Assembly: GCA_029263455.1 (NCBI GenBank)
Contig: JAJCXM010000008.1
Span: 62,001 to 126,000 of the forward strand
DNA: 64,000 nucleotides
Reading direction: 5' to 3'
Source: Holophagae bacterium
GTDB lineage: Bacteria > Acidobacteriota > Holophagae > Acanthopleuribacterales > Acanthopleuribacteraceae
Shown here: piece after piece, positions 26,530 through 35,700 of the stretch
Position numbering within the stretch: position 1 is the first letter of the stretch
Layout of the letters: the number at the start of each line of letters is the position of its first letter
Notes under the pieces: model-generated
Databases searched by the model: none
What the model was told of the DNA's origin: nothing
Seen by the model: the letters and a program-made list of their open reading frames with translations, nothing else
Made by a program: the position numbers and the translations under genes

Positions 26530-27884
26530 GCCCCGTTCCGGTGGTCTCTTAACACTTCGCTGACTTGGAACGCGATCTCCAGGCTCTGTTTCGCATTGAG
26601 TCGAGGGTCACAAGCCGTGCTGTAACGATAGGGAAGTTCTTCGTCTTTGATTTCTTCGGTTCCACCCATGCACTCAGTGACGTGATCACCAGTCAACTCT
26701 AAATGGATGCCTCCAGCCACTGTACCTTCCGAGCGGTGGACGGCGAAAAATTGCCGAATCTCTTGGATGATCTGATCGAAGTGACGTGTTTTGTAACCGC
26801 TGGATGAGAGGAAGGTGTTGCCGTGCATGGGATCGCAACTCCAAACCACTTCCGAACCCATATCCTTAACCCGCTGAACAAGCGCGGGTAAGTGATCGTT
26901 GATCTTACCTGCGCCAAATCGTGTGATTAGGACTAAACGCCCCGGCTCGTTTTGAGGGTTCAGAATCTCGATGAGTCGAGTCAGTTCGTCCGCATCACAA
27001 GTGGGACCCACTTTGAGTCCGATTGGGTTGCGAACACCACGGAAATATTCGAGATGAGCGCCGTCGATCTGACGCGTGCGGTCACCGATCCATAACATGT
27101 GCGCCGAACAGTTGTACCAGTCTTGGGTCAATGAATCGACGCGCGTCAGCGCTGATTCGTAGTCGAGCAATAATCCTTCGTGGGATGTGTAGAGGTCCAC
27201 CTGATGCAGTTGCGGAAACTTACTTGAATCCAGACCACAAGCGCGCATGAACTCTAGCGTTTGATAAATAGCTTCGGCAACGGCTTCGTATTTGTGAACC
27301 AAGGGACCGTTTTTGACAAAATCCAAATTCCAGGAGTGGACGCGTGAAAGGTCAGCGAATCCACCGTGTGTGAAGGCGCGTAATAAATTTAGGGTTGAGG
27401 CGGACTGATGATAGGCCCTTAACAATCGATTCGAGTCAGGTAACCGTCCTTGAACAGTTGGTTCCAAGCTGTTAACGCAATCACCGCGGAAAGTCATTAG
27501 TTCCTGGCCGTCGATGATCTCCGTTGATTTGGAGCGTGGTTTTGCGTATTGGCCCGCGATACGGCCAACTTTAACCACAGGTTTTAGGCCACCATAGGTG
27601 AGTACAATCGCCATTTGCAGGATGATCTTGAGCTTTTCTTTGATGATCTTGGCGTGTGATTGGCGGAACTCTTCGGCGCAATCTCCGGCCTGCAATAAGA
27701 ACGCGTTACCGCGAGCGACTTGGGCTAAATGGTCCTTAAGTTGGCGCACCTCGCCAGCAAAAACGAGTGGCGGCTGTTGCTTAAGCTCGTCAATGACGGT
27801 CGCGTGCTGTTCCAGATCGTGCCAAGCAGGCTGCTGCGCCGCTTGACGTTCTCTCCAGGAATATAGATGCCAGCTTGTATTCAT
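26526..27884 (-). CDS. Class II 3-deoxy-7-phosphoheptulonate (DAHP) synthase
   Basis: First enzyme of the shikimate pathway, joining phosphoenolpyruvate and erythrose 4-phosphate. It is 452 residues, plant/Mycobacterium type II. Recognised blocks: PPLVFAGEVRQLKDHLAQVARGNAFLLQAGDCAE, VKVGRIAGQYAKPRS, ERTR-like region HMLWIGDRTRQIDGAHLEYFRG, KVGPTCDADELTRLIEILNP, VVWSCDPMHGNT and GGIHLELTGDHVTECMGG. ATG 27884 has GAGGG 4 bases upstream and starts NTSWHLYSWRE, typical of the family; the frame opens at 27938 but that part reads through the promoter. Coupled to pta. Confidence 0.94.
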   Translation of the reverse strand: MNTSWHLYSWRERQAAQQPAWHDLEQHATVIDELKQQPPLVFAGEVRQLKDHLAQVARGNAFLLQAGDCAEEFRQSHAKIIKEKLKIILQMAIVLTYGGLKPVVKVGRIAGQYAKPRSKSTEIIDGQELMTFRGDCVNSLEPTVQGRLPDSNRLLRAYHQSASTLNLLRAFTHGGFADLSRVHSWNLDFVKNGPLVHKYEAVAEAIYQTLEFMRACGLDSSKFPQLHQVDLYTSHEGLLLDYESALTRVDSLTQDWYNCSAHMLWIGDRTRQIDGAHLEYFRGVRNPIGLKVGPTCDADELTRLIEILNPQNEPGRLVLITRFGAGKINDHLPALVQRVKDMGSEVVWSCDPMHGNTFLSSSGYKTRHFDQIIQEIRQFFAVHRSEGTVAGGIHLELTGDHVTECMGGTEEIKDEELPYRYSTACDPRLNAKQSLEIAFQVSEVLRDHRNGA

Positions 27885-28256
27885 TACGCCCTCAAGGTCA
27901 CTAACTAAAATTCGCCCATTATAGCGATAAGGTTTCACAAACCAATGACCTAATCTCGTTATCCGTTGCTTTTGTGACGAATACTATGGCTCATATTTGG
28001 ATCTGTAGTAAAGATCAGTCGTAGCTTAACACCTCCGAACCGCTAATTTGCGGTTAATCAGCCGAAAGACGAATACAAGAGCAGATCCAGCTTTCATATC
28101 TTGGGTGTAACCGACATTTTTGTCGTCATCAAAGGATTAACGCACGCTGATTTCCTCCAATTAATCTCACCTAATCCAAACTTTTACATGGTTCTGGCGG
28201 CTCATCACGTATGTATTTATTAACGACATGCTCGCGATTATCCACGGAGGCAATAT
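27885..28256. other. Intergenic region between divergent genes
   Basis: A 372-base region holding the DAHP synthase promoter on its left side and a small hairpin AACCGC-TAATTT-GCGGTT at 28038-28055 in the middle. The right part leads to the hydrolase gene; no clear promoter seen there. Confidence 0.4.
27918..27945 (-). promoter_or_regulatory. Promoter of the DAHP synthase-pta operon
   Basis: On the reverse strand TTGGTT (27940-27945) and a perfect TATAAT (27918-27923) are 16 bases apart, ending about 33 bases before the start codon. Confidence 0.55.
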
Positions 28257-28955
28257 ATGTCCGAATTCGTTCTCGTCCATGGTTCTGGTCAAAACGCTGA
28301 AAGCTGGTCGCCAGTGGCCGAGCTGCTGCGACAAAGTGGTCATCAGGTCCACACCCCCGAGTTACCCAAGCACGCAATGGGCTTGAAGATCGAAGATTAT
28401 GCCGCTCAGATAGCAAAAACAGTGACTCAACCCGGCGCCGTTATTGTCGCTCATTCTCAGAATGGTATTTTGCTGCCCGTTGTTGCCGGTTTATGCGATT
28501 GCGCATTACTCGTTTTTGTCGCAGCCGTTATTCCAAAACCTGGCAGATGTGTCAGAGATCAGTTCACCGCCGACCCGTCGATGTTTTCAGAGGCTTGGAT
28601 TAAGGCCGGTTCGCGTTGGTCTGACCCAACCCAGGTCGATGATCTTGCCAGTGAGTTTCTGTTCCATGACTGCGATGAGCCGACACGTTTGTGGGCTTTG
28701 AAGACAATGGACGTAATGAGTTCTCGAGATCTGATTACAGAACTCTCTCCGCTCGACGTTTGGCCTGACATCCCGAGCCAATGTCTCGTGGCTAGCCAAG
28801 ATCGGACACTCTCACCCGATTGGATCCGTCGAGCCAGTTTGGAGAGACTTGGTAGGGAGGCGGTTGAAATTGAAGCTGGCCATTGCCCACACATGTCTAG
28901 ACCCGCTGAGGTGGCCGCTCACCTTGAGTCAATGGTTGCCAACGAAAGGAACTGA
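28257..28955 (+). CDS. Alpha/beta hydrolase
   Basis: A 232-residue alpha/beta hydrolase of the hydroxynitrile-lyase/MenH-like group. The N-terminal FVLVHGSGQNAESW oxyanion-hole segment, nucleophile Ser67 in IVAHSQNG, acid region VASQDRTLSPDW and the catalytic His in EAGHCPHMSRP complete the triad in normal order. No signal peptide is seen. GGAGG is 7 bases before the ATG. It stands alone, convergent with the ABC transporter gene. Substrate unknown. Confidence 0.85.
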   Translation: MSEFVLVHGSGQNAESWSPVAELLRQSGHQVHTPELPKHAMGLKIEDYAAQIAKTVTQPGAVIVAHSQNGILLPVVAGLCDCALLVFVAAVIPKPGRCVRDQFTADPSMFSEAWIKAGSRWSDPTQVDDLASEFLFHDCDEPTRLWALKTMDVMSSRDLITELSPLDVWPDIPSQCLVASQDRTLSPDWIRRASLERLGREAVEIEAGHCPHMSRPAEVAAHLESMVANERN

Positions 28956-29017
28956 CCAAACTGGTGGGAGAACCCAAGAAAGCAGAGCCTGTGCAGGCAA
29001 TTGCTTCATCGGTCTGA

Positions 29018-31180
29018 CTAAGGCGTAAATTGTCGACGACGTCGGGCTTCGCTTTCAATGGTCGCCTTCAACTGCGGGAAAGCGTCTAAGAGCTTTTCGA
29101 AGTGACGTTTACTGAGAGTTAGCATTAAGGTGGGCATGCGCGTTTTGATGGATGCCGAACGAGAGACCCCATCCAATAGCGCCAATTCGCCAAAAAAGTC
29201 GCCACTATCCAAGGTGGTTAAAGGGCTGGGATGTGTTTCCTCTGGCATGTCTCGCACGTCCACTTGGCCGTTTACAATGATGTAGAACTTATCGCCGTAG
29301 TCGCCTTTCATGAACACAAAACGGTCGATAGGGTAGTACTCGGACACCAGCATCTCCGCGATTTGGTCGAGGTGCTCTTTTTCCAGATCTTTGAATAGAG
29401 GAATCATTTTGAGCCGATCGGACTCGCATTCCGCCCGAAAGCCGTCGACACTGACCGTGAATCCGGCCTGTTTGCGCCACAGATCCGCGTATAGACCCTC
29501 TTGATTGACCAATGTCTCGTGGCGACCTTGTTGAACCAACTGGCCGCGATTGAGCACCAAGATGCAATCAGCATCGATGACGGTATGCAGTCGGTGCGTG
29601 ACCGAGATCAAGGTCCGATCTTGAGCGATCTTGCGCAAGGTTTCATTCACGGCTGTTTCTGTCACTGGGTCTAGTGCGGAGGTGGCCTCATCCAGGATGA
29701 GCAACGACGGATTACGTAATAGGGCGCGTGCGATGGCTACTCGCTGCCGCTGACCGCCAGAGAGCTGGCTTCCGCGTTCGCCTACCAAGGTTTCAATGCC
29801 TGCAGGCATGGCCATGATCGAACGATGGATTTCGGCTTTTCTGGCTGCAGCGTCAATGTCGTCGTCGCTGGCTTCCAAGCGACCCATACGAATATTGTCA
29901 CGCAGACTGGAGCTGAACAGAACGGAATCCTGTGGGACCACACTCACTTGGTCGCGAAGTGACTCCTTAGAGTATTCCCGCAAATCGGTGCCATCCCATT
30001 GAATGGACCCGGAGTCTGGGTCGAAATACCTCAAAATCAATTTCAATAATGAGCTCTTGCCTGATCCGCTGGGTCCTACGATGGCAAGCCATTGACCCGC
30101 TTCGATGTGGAAGGAGAGTTGGTTAATGACCGCCTTGCCGTTTTGATATTGAAAGTCCACTTTATCGAATGCCAGCGATTGGGTAAGTTTAGGAAGCACT
30201 TTTTGCGATTCGTTTTCTTGGCTTATTCCGTCCATAGCTAAGAACTCTCGAACACGCTGCATGGCGCCGACCCCTTGAAACATGTCCGGAAGAACAGACG
30301 CCAGGTGGCTGGTACCGCCGACCATGTTTTGCAGTAAGGCGAGAAAAGCTACCAGCGTGCCGATGGTCAGGTCGCCTTCAATGACCAAATAGCCGCCAAG
30401 CGCGATAATCGCCACTTGCAGAACATAAGCACCTTGACTTCCCAAACGTTGAACGACCGCCGACAGGGTGTTGGCTCGGTGGGCTTTGGCATCCAAAACA
30501 TCGATCTTCTTTGCGAATTTCTTTTGCTGAAGACGCCACAAGTTAAAGGCGTGGATGACGTCTAGTGTGCCCAGGGTCTCCTGAATGAACGCGCTGATTT
30601 TTCCGTCTTGACCTTTGCGTTCGTAACTTGCCTTTTCGGCTCGCTTTGAGAACCTTTTTGGCGCAAAGGCAGTGAGCATCATGCCGCACAAGGTGAAAAG
30701 GGCTAAGCGCCACTCGATGTAGAAGAGCAGAAACAGGCTCGCCAGAACGTTGAATAGGCTGAAGGCAAACACATAGAAGGAGTGGATAACGACTTTCTCA
30801 ACCGCTACTAAGTCCACCGAGAACCGCGACATCAGGTCACCGGACCGGTTCTGAGCTCCATGATCGGTGGGCAGGAAATGGATGCTGCGAAACATATTCA
30901 TGCGCAACCGATTAACGGCCTTCATACCCACTTTCGATGCTTGGATGTCTTGGGCCAAGGAAAAGAAGGCTTGAACCAACCACCACAGCGCCAACACGGA
31001 CATCAGCGTCAAAAAATATCTAATATCATGCTGTGGAATCGCGCGATCGAAGATGAGCTGGAACGAAAAGGGCAACGCCAGGCGGAAACTCATTTGAACC
31101 GCGATCGCAAAAAAGACAAACAAGGCCGAGGGCCAGTAGGGGCGAAGCAAGAAGAGGATGTTCTGAATCAGCAGTTTCAC
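29018..31180 (-). CDS. ABC exporter (fused permease-ATPase) with C-terminal cNMP-binding domain
   Basis: A 720-residue half-transporter. Residues about 1-320 hold six transmembrane helices of the exporter type. The nucleotide-binding domain (about 340-575) has Walker A GPSGSGKSS, Q-loop VSVVPQDSVLFS, signature LSGGQRQRVAIARALL, Walker B LLILDEATSALD and the H-loop SVTHR. A CAP_ED domain follows (about 590-710) with GDYGDKFYIIVNGQVDV and FFGELALLDGVSRSASI. There is no C39 peptidase domain. The architecture suggests an exporter gated by, or tuned to, a cyclic nucleotide; substrate unknown. Start is GTG at 31180 with a weak ribosome site. The cupin gene lies 146 bases upstream on the same strand. 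Confidence 0.9.
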   Translation of the reverse strand: MKLLIQNILFLLRPYWPSALFVFFAIAVQMSFRLALPFSFQLIFDRAIPQHDIRYFLTLMSVLALWWLVQAFFSLAQDIQASKVGMKAVNRLRMNMFRSIHFLPTDHGAQNRSGDLMSRFSVDLVAVEKVVIHSFYVFAFSLFNVLASLFLLFYIEWRLALFTLCGMMLTAFAPKRFSKRAEKASYERKGQDGKISAFIQETLGTLDVIHAFNLWRLQQKKFAKKIDVLDAKAHRANTLSAVVQRLGSQGAYVLQVAIIALGGYLVIEGDLTIGTLVAFLALLQNMVGGTSHLASVLPDMFQGVGAMQRVREFLAMDGISQENESQKVLPKLTQSLAFDKVDFQYQNGKAVINQLSFHIEAGQWLAIVGPSGSGKSSLLKLILRYFDPDSGSIQWDGTDLREYSKESLRDQVSVVPQDSVLFSSSLRDNIRMGRLEASDDDIDAAARKAEIHRSIMAMPAGIETLVGERGSQLSGGQRQRVAIARALLRNPSLLILDEATSALDPVTETAVNETLRKIAQDRTLISVTHRLHTVIDADCILVLNRGQLVQQGRHETLVNQEGLYADLWRKQAGFTVSVDGFRAECESDRLKMIPLFKDLEKEHLDQIAEMLVSEYYPIDRFVFMKGDYGDKFYIIVNGQVDVRDMPEETHPSPLTTLDSGDFFGELALLDGVSRSASIKTRMPTLMLTLSKRHFEKLLDAFPQLKATIESEARRRRQFTP

Positions 31181-31326
31181 GATTGCGTCTCAGTCAGGTG
31201 CTTTAATCTGAAGGAGAATGTATTCATAGCTGATCTTGTCCTGAGGATGAAGATTTCCCCGCTGACCAACGAAATTCGGGCCTACGCCGTCATTCGTGCA
31301 CTGAAGCAGTTTATCGGAGCAATTGC

Positions 31327-31665
31327 CTAGACGAGCGGGATGTAATCGTATTCGCCGACACCTTGCAAAACAAGGAATGTGGCAGAGACATCTCCACTAT
31401 TGATCACGAGATGTGGTCGGCCCGCTTCGACAACAAAGGTTTCGGAAGGACGTAACACGTGAGATTGTTTAGGGTCCCGCAGATGAACGGTGATTTGACC
31501 CTCAAGCACATAAAACGTATCGCGGATATGCGAATGGTAATGCCAGGGAACTTGCTGGCTTGTAGATATGGTCAGTTCATTGATTCTAAAACCTTCGCGC
31601 TCCGCGTGTCTGACTCGTCGTTCTACCTCGTACAGATGACTCGCATCCTTATATACATCAGCCAT
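31327..31665 (-). CDS. Small cupin-domain protein
   Basis: A 112-residue single-domain cupin. Motif 1 is PWHYHSHIRDTFYVLEGQITVHL and motif 2 is ETFVVEAGRPHLVINSG, keeping the His ligands for a metal. Such small cupins may be isomerases, dioxygenases or ligand sensors; none can be chosen here. ATG 31665 follows GGAGAGG closely and is preferred over the in-frame ATG at 31677. It may be cotranscribed with the ABC exporter. Confidence 0.8.
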   Translation of the reverse strand: MADVYKDASHLYEVERRVRHAEREGFRINELTISTSQQVPWHYHSHIRDTFYVLEGQITVHLRDPKQSHVLRPSETFVVEAGRPHLVINSGDVSATFLVLQGVGEYDYIPLV

Positions 31666-31907
31666 GTGCCTCTCCATACCGTTGAGATTTTTTGTTAAGC
31701 ATCAAACTCGTGCAACCCACAATTCCAATTGTAACGATTGGTTGGTTGTGCCTATACATAGTCTAGACCAATTATTAATCGAAGAGCCGTCGACTAGGCT
31801 TAATATTCCGCCTCGTAGAGGCAAGAACATCCCATTCGCAATTATGTGCCACTCAAAGAAACACAAAGTTCTGGTTTCCCCCGGTCGCTCAAACATCCCT
31901 AGCGCCA

Positions 31908-31975
31908 TAGCGCGACAGGATATAGCCCCGACCGCGAGGCCGGGGTCAGGTTGCAAGAAATCCTGAGCCCCATCG
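31908..31975. repeat. Repeat C, copy 1
   Basis: Begins GCGCGACAGGATA, followed by a GC-rich part (GGCCGGGGTCAGGTTGCA). Similar in order and sequence to 32439-32505. Diverged, so limits are approximate. Confidence 0.45.
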
Positions 31976-32030
31976 GGCGGCACATCAAGCTTCAAGAATG
32001 TGAGTCCGAGCATCCGTTCCGTAGGTTATA

Positions 32031-32435
32031 AATCGTTTATGTTCAGATAGATAATGTGAGGCGCACCAAACGCGGCAACCTGAAAATGTTACCCAGCTTC
32101 CTGCCGCCCAATAAGGCTCTTTTCGGATTTTGGACGTTAACCCAGGCATTCCGACCGGGGCTATATTCTGCCGCCTCTTTGAGGCTGAAAACCGGGGCCT
32201 CACTGGCCTCGTTCCAGCGCAAGCCAGTGTGGCACAGACGTCCAGAGGCTGTCGCAAAAGTAGACTCAAGCGTCTTTAATGTGAGTCCGAGCTTCCTCGG
32301 CGCGGCGTAACTCGTGAAGCCGGCCAGCCGGAGGTTCGGCTGTTAGCCCTCTGGCAAGTGTGGCATAGACGTCCCGCCTGTGTTGTCAAAACGCTCCGTT
32401 CAACCAATTCCTTGTCGCACTCGCGCTTGTCCAAC
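32031..32435. repeat. Repeat A, copy 1 (left flank of the SBBP gene)
   Basis: About 400 bases matching 36792-37168 over almost the whole length, with a short extra segment near 32296-32325. Landmark strings shared by both are TTCAGATAGATA, TGTTACCCAGCTTCCTGCCG, GCCGCCTCTTTGAGGCTGAA, CACTGGCCTCGTTCCAGCGC, AAGTAGACTCAAGCGTCTTT and GGTTCGGCTGTTAGCCCTCT. It contains the hairpin GCCTC-TTT-GAGGC. Non-coding. Confidence 0.85.
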
Positions 32436-32438
32436 GGC

Positions 32439-32505
32439 AGCGCGACAGGATACTGCGCAGGCCGGGAGGTCGGGGTCCGGTTGCATTAATATCCCGTGTC
32501 CGAGC
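32439..32505. repeat. Repeat C, copy 2
   Basis: GCGCGACAGGATACTGCG and then GGTCGGGGTCCGGTTGCA, related to 31908-31975. It follows directly after repeat A1. Confidence 0.45.
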
Positions 32506-32761
32506 GAGAGACTCTTTTCAAGCTCCGAGCTCAAATGATCGGTGCGCACCAAATTTACAACTCGCATTGAAATGGCCTTACTTGGAAAGTGCTGAAAAGG
32601 CCTGTTTGAAGGAATTAACAGCAAGGCGTTTATTGTCTATTTATGTTAAATAAGTGGCGCGCTGCGCCCGATTCGGTTAAGTATGGGAAGAGTCTTTTGA
32701 TTTGTCCTTCATGGGTTGCAGCGTTTGTGGATCACGATGACGTAGAAATAGAGGGGTCTTT

Positions 32762-35700
32762 ATGAGCAGGAAATGTTTGGCTAGCGTCGCCTTGATACTT
32801 ATGGTGGCGGGAGCTTTTGGCCAGGAGCAGAGCGCACAAGAAAAGACGGCGCTGAAATCGTTTAAGGTCGCACCGAGCTATTTCATTCCCAACCAGGTCA
32901 ATCACAAGACCGGGAAACGCGTGGTAGACCAAGACGAGGTGGTTGCCTTCGTACAGACCCCCAAAGGCCGCGTCATGTTTACGCCCAGCGGCGCCTACAT
33001 CGGCATGCCTGTTCTCACGGACCCACGTAGGCCGGTCGCCATGGAAACTTTTGCACACAAAGGAATGGTTACCGAGCACGACGATGGACTGAAGACGCGC
33101 ATGGTTGTGCTCAAAGCCGGGTTTTCCAAAGGACACGCGACAAAGCGAAACTTAGTTCCGCGTCTAGAAGAGCCATCTGGTGCCACCGTTAACTTTTTTA
33201 CGGGCCCAGAAGAAAACTGGCAGACTGGGATCCCCAGCTACCAAAAACTGGTGTACGACGATGTCTGGGATGGCGTGACCCTGGAATACGTTGGTTTCAT
33301 CGATCGCTTGGAGTTTCGACTATTGCTTGAACCGGGCAGTGATCCCACCCAGATTGCGCTTGAGATGGGAACGGAACACTTAAGCATCCTGGATGGCGGT
33401 TCGTTGTCCGTGCAATTAGAAGGTGCCGAAATGCGTGTTAGTGCGCCGTACGCGTATCAGATTCAGGATAGGCTTTCGGTCCCTGTGACCGTGCAGTATC
33501 GGCTCTTAGGCAAAGGCCGCGTCGGATTTGATCTCGGCACGTACGTCGCGGAACTTCCGCTGATCATTGACCCGGAACTCACCTGGAGCACGTATCTTGG
33601 CGGGGGTGGGGGCGATGGGTTAGAAGAGGGTAAGGCAATCGCCGTTGACAGCGATGGCAATGCCTATGTTGTGGGTCGCACTCCTGCAGGGGACTATCCC
33701 ACCACCACCGGCGCGATTGATGAAAGCTGGAATGGTGACCATGATGTGTTCGTAAGCAAGCTGAACGCAAGCGGCACAGGCCTTGTCTATTCCACTTTTC
33801 TAGGTGGTGCGGCTGGTGACATTGGCAATGGGGTTGCGGTGGATAGCAGCAGTAATGTCTACGTTATCGGATACACCCTTTCTCTGACGTTTCCGACAAC
33901 CGACGGAGCGTTTTCCGAATCACACAGCGGTGGCGATGGCTATGATGTTTTCGTAAGCAAGCTGGATAGTAGTGGCGCTAACCTGAGCTATTCCACTTTT
34001 CTTGGCAGTACGTCATATGGCTATGGCAACGGGATTGCGGTGGACAGCAGCGGTAGTGCTTATGTCATCGGATCGACTAGATCGTCAGAATTTCCGACGA
34101 CGAGCGGTGCTTACGATGAGTCGCAAAACGGTAATTCTGATGTTTTTGTAAGTAAATTGAATGAGAACGGAACGAGCCTGATCTATTCTACGTTTCTCGG
34201 TGGTGGGACTGAAGACTACGGAAATGGGATCGCTGTGGACAGCGACGGAAATGCATATGTCACAGGTAGATCCTCGTCATTTCCTACGACAAGTGGTGCC
34301 TACAACGAGACTTCCAACGGCGAACTTGATTTGTTCGTGACCAAGTTGAATCAGGACGCCACGAGCTTGATCTATTCCACTTTTATTGGCGGCACAAATA
34401 ATGACATTGGTTTCGCGATTGCGGTGGACAGCGACGGCAACGCTTATGTCACGGGCTACACAGGCTCCGCGACTTATCCGACGACAAGCGGTGCCTACGA
34501 CGAGTCCTACAATAGTGGACATAGCGACGTGTTCGTGAGCAAGCTAAACGCAGGCGGATCCAACCTAATTTATTCGACCTTCCTTGGCGGATCGAGCGAC
34601 GAGGTAGGTTTCGCGATTGCGGTGGACAGCGACGGCAACGCTTATGTCACGGGCTACACAGGCTCCGCGACTTATCCGACGATAAGCGGTGCCTACGACG
34701 AGTCCTACAATAGTGGATATAGCGACGTGTTCGTGAGCAAGCTAAACGCAGATGGAACGAACCTAATTTATTCCACTTTCCTAGGCGGCACAGATGACGA
34801 CCAAGGGAACGGGATCGCTGTGGATAGCAATGGCAATGCCTTCGTTTGCGGCACGACCAAATCGCCGACTTATCCAACGACGAGTGGTGCCTACGACGAG
34901 TCCTACAATAGTGGTCTTAGCGACGTGTTCGTAAGTAAGTTAAACGAGGCCGGAACAAACTTAGTCTATTCTACTTTCCTTGCAGGCTCGGGTTCGGATT
35001 TCGGAGGTGGGATCGCAGTGGATGGCAGCAACAGCACATATATTGTCGGCGGAACCCAATCCTCGAATTTCCCGACAACGAGTGGCGCCTACGACGAGCC
35101 CTACAACGGGGATTCTGACGTATACGTGAGTAAGATGAACCTTGATGGGACAAACCTGGTTTATTCCAGTTTCCTTGGAGGTTCGGATTACGATGCGGGA
35201 CTGGATATCGCGGTCGACAGCTTCGGTAATGCCTATATTACGGGCTTGACGGTGTCGTTAACGTATCCGACGACAAACGGTGCCTATGATGAATCTCATA
35301 ACGGCTATGGTGACGTGTTCGTGAGCAAGCTAAATGCTAGTGGAACGAACTTGATATATTCAACTTTGCTTGGTGGATCAAGTACCGACTCTGGATATGG
35401 GATCGCGGTTGACAGTAGCGGAAGCGCCTACCTAACCGGCCGAACCTACTCCACGACATATCCAACTACGATTGGTGCATACGATGAGTCATACAACGGG
35501 AACATTGATGTGTTCGTGAGTAAACTTAACGGAAGCGGAACGAGCTTGGTCTATTCGACTTTCCTTGGCGGTTCGAGTTGGGACTACGGACAGGCGATTG
35601 CAGTGGACGGTAGTAATAACGCTTACGTGACCGGTTATACTGACTATGGTTACGTCACGAATTTTCCCTCGACAAGCGGTGCCTTCGACGAATCTCACAA

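Larger units (their letters stand above)
31666..32761. other. Long non-coding region with repeat copies A1, C1 and C2, left of the SBBP gene
   Basis: About 1.1 kb with no credible gene. It holds a perfect hairpin GCCTC-GTA-GAGGC (31810-31822), two related GC-rich units (C1, C2) and repeat copy A1 (32031-32435). Short open frames across it have no ribosome sites and are interrupted differently in the other repeat copies, so they are not called. The last 100 bases are A/T-rich and should carry the SBBP gene promoter, but I cannot fix its position. Confidence 0.6.

Noticed and set aside
28038-28055. Terminator after an unseen gene
   Set aside because: The AACCGC/GCGGTT hairpin has only a 6-bp stem, no U-tract and no gene ending near it.
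31664-31966. 100-codon open frame left of the SBBP gene
   Set aside because: No ribosome site or family and overlaps hairpin and repeat C sequence.
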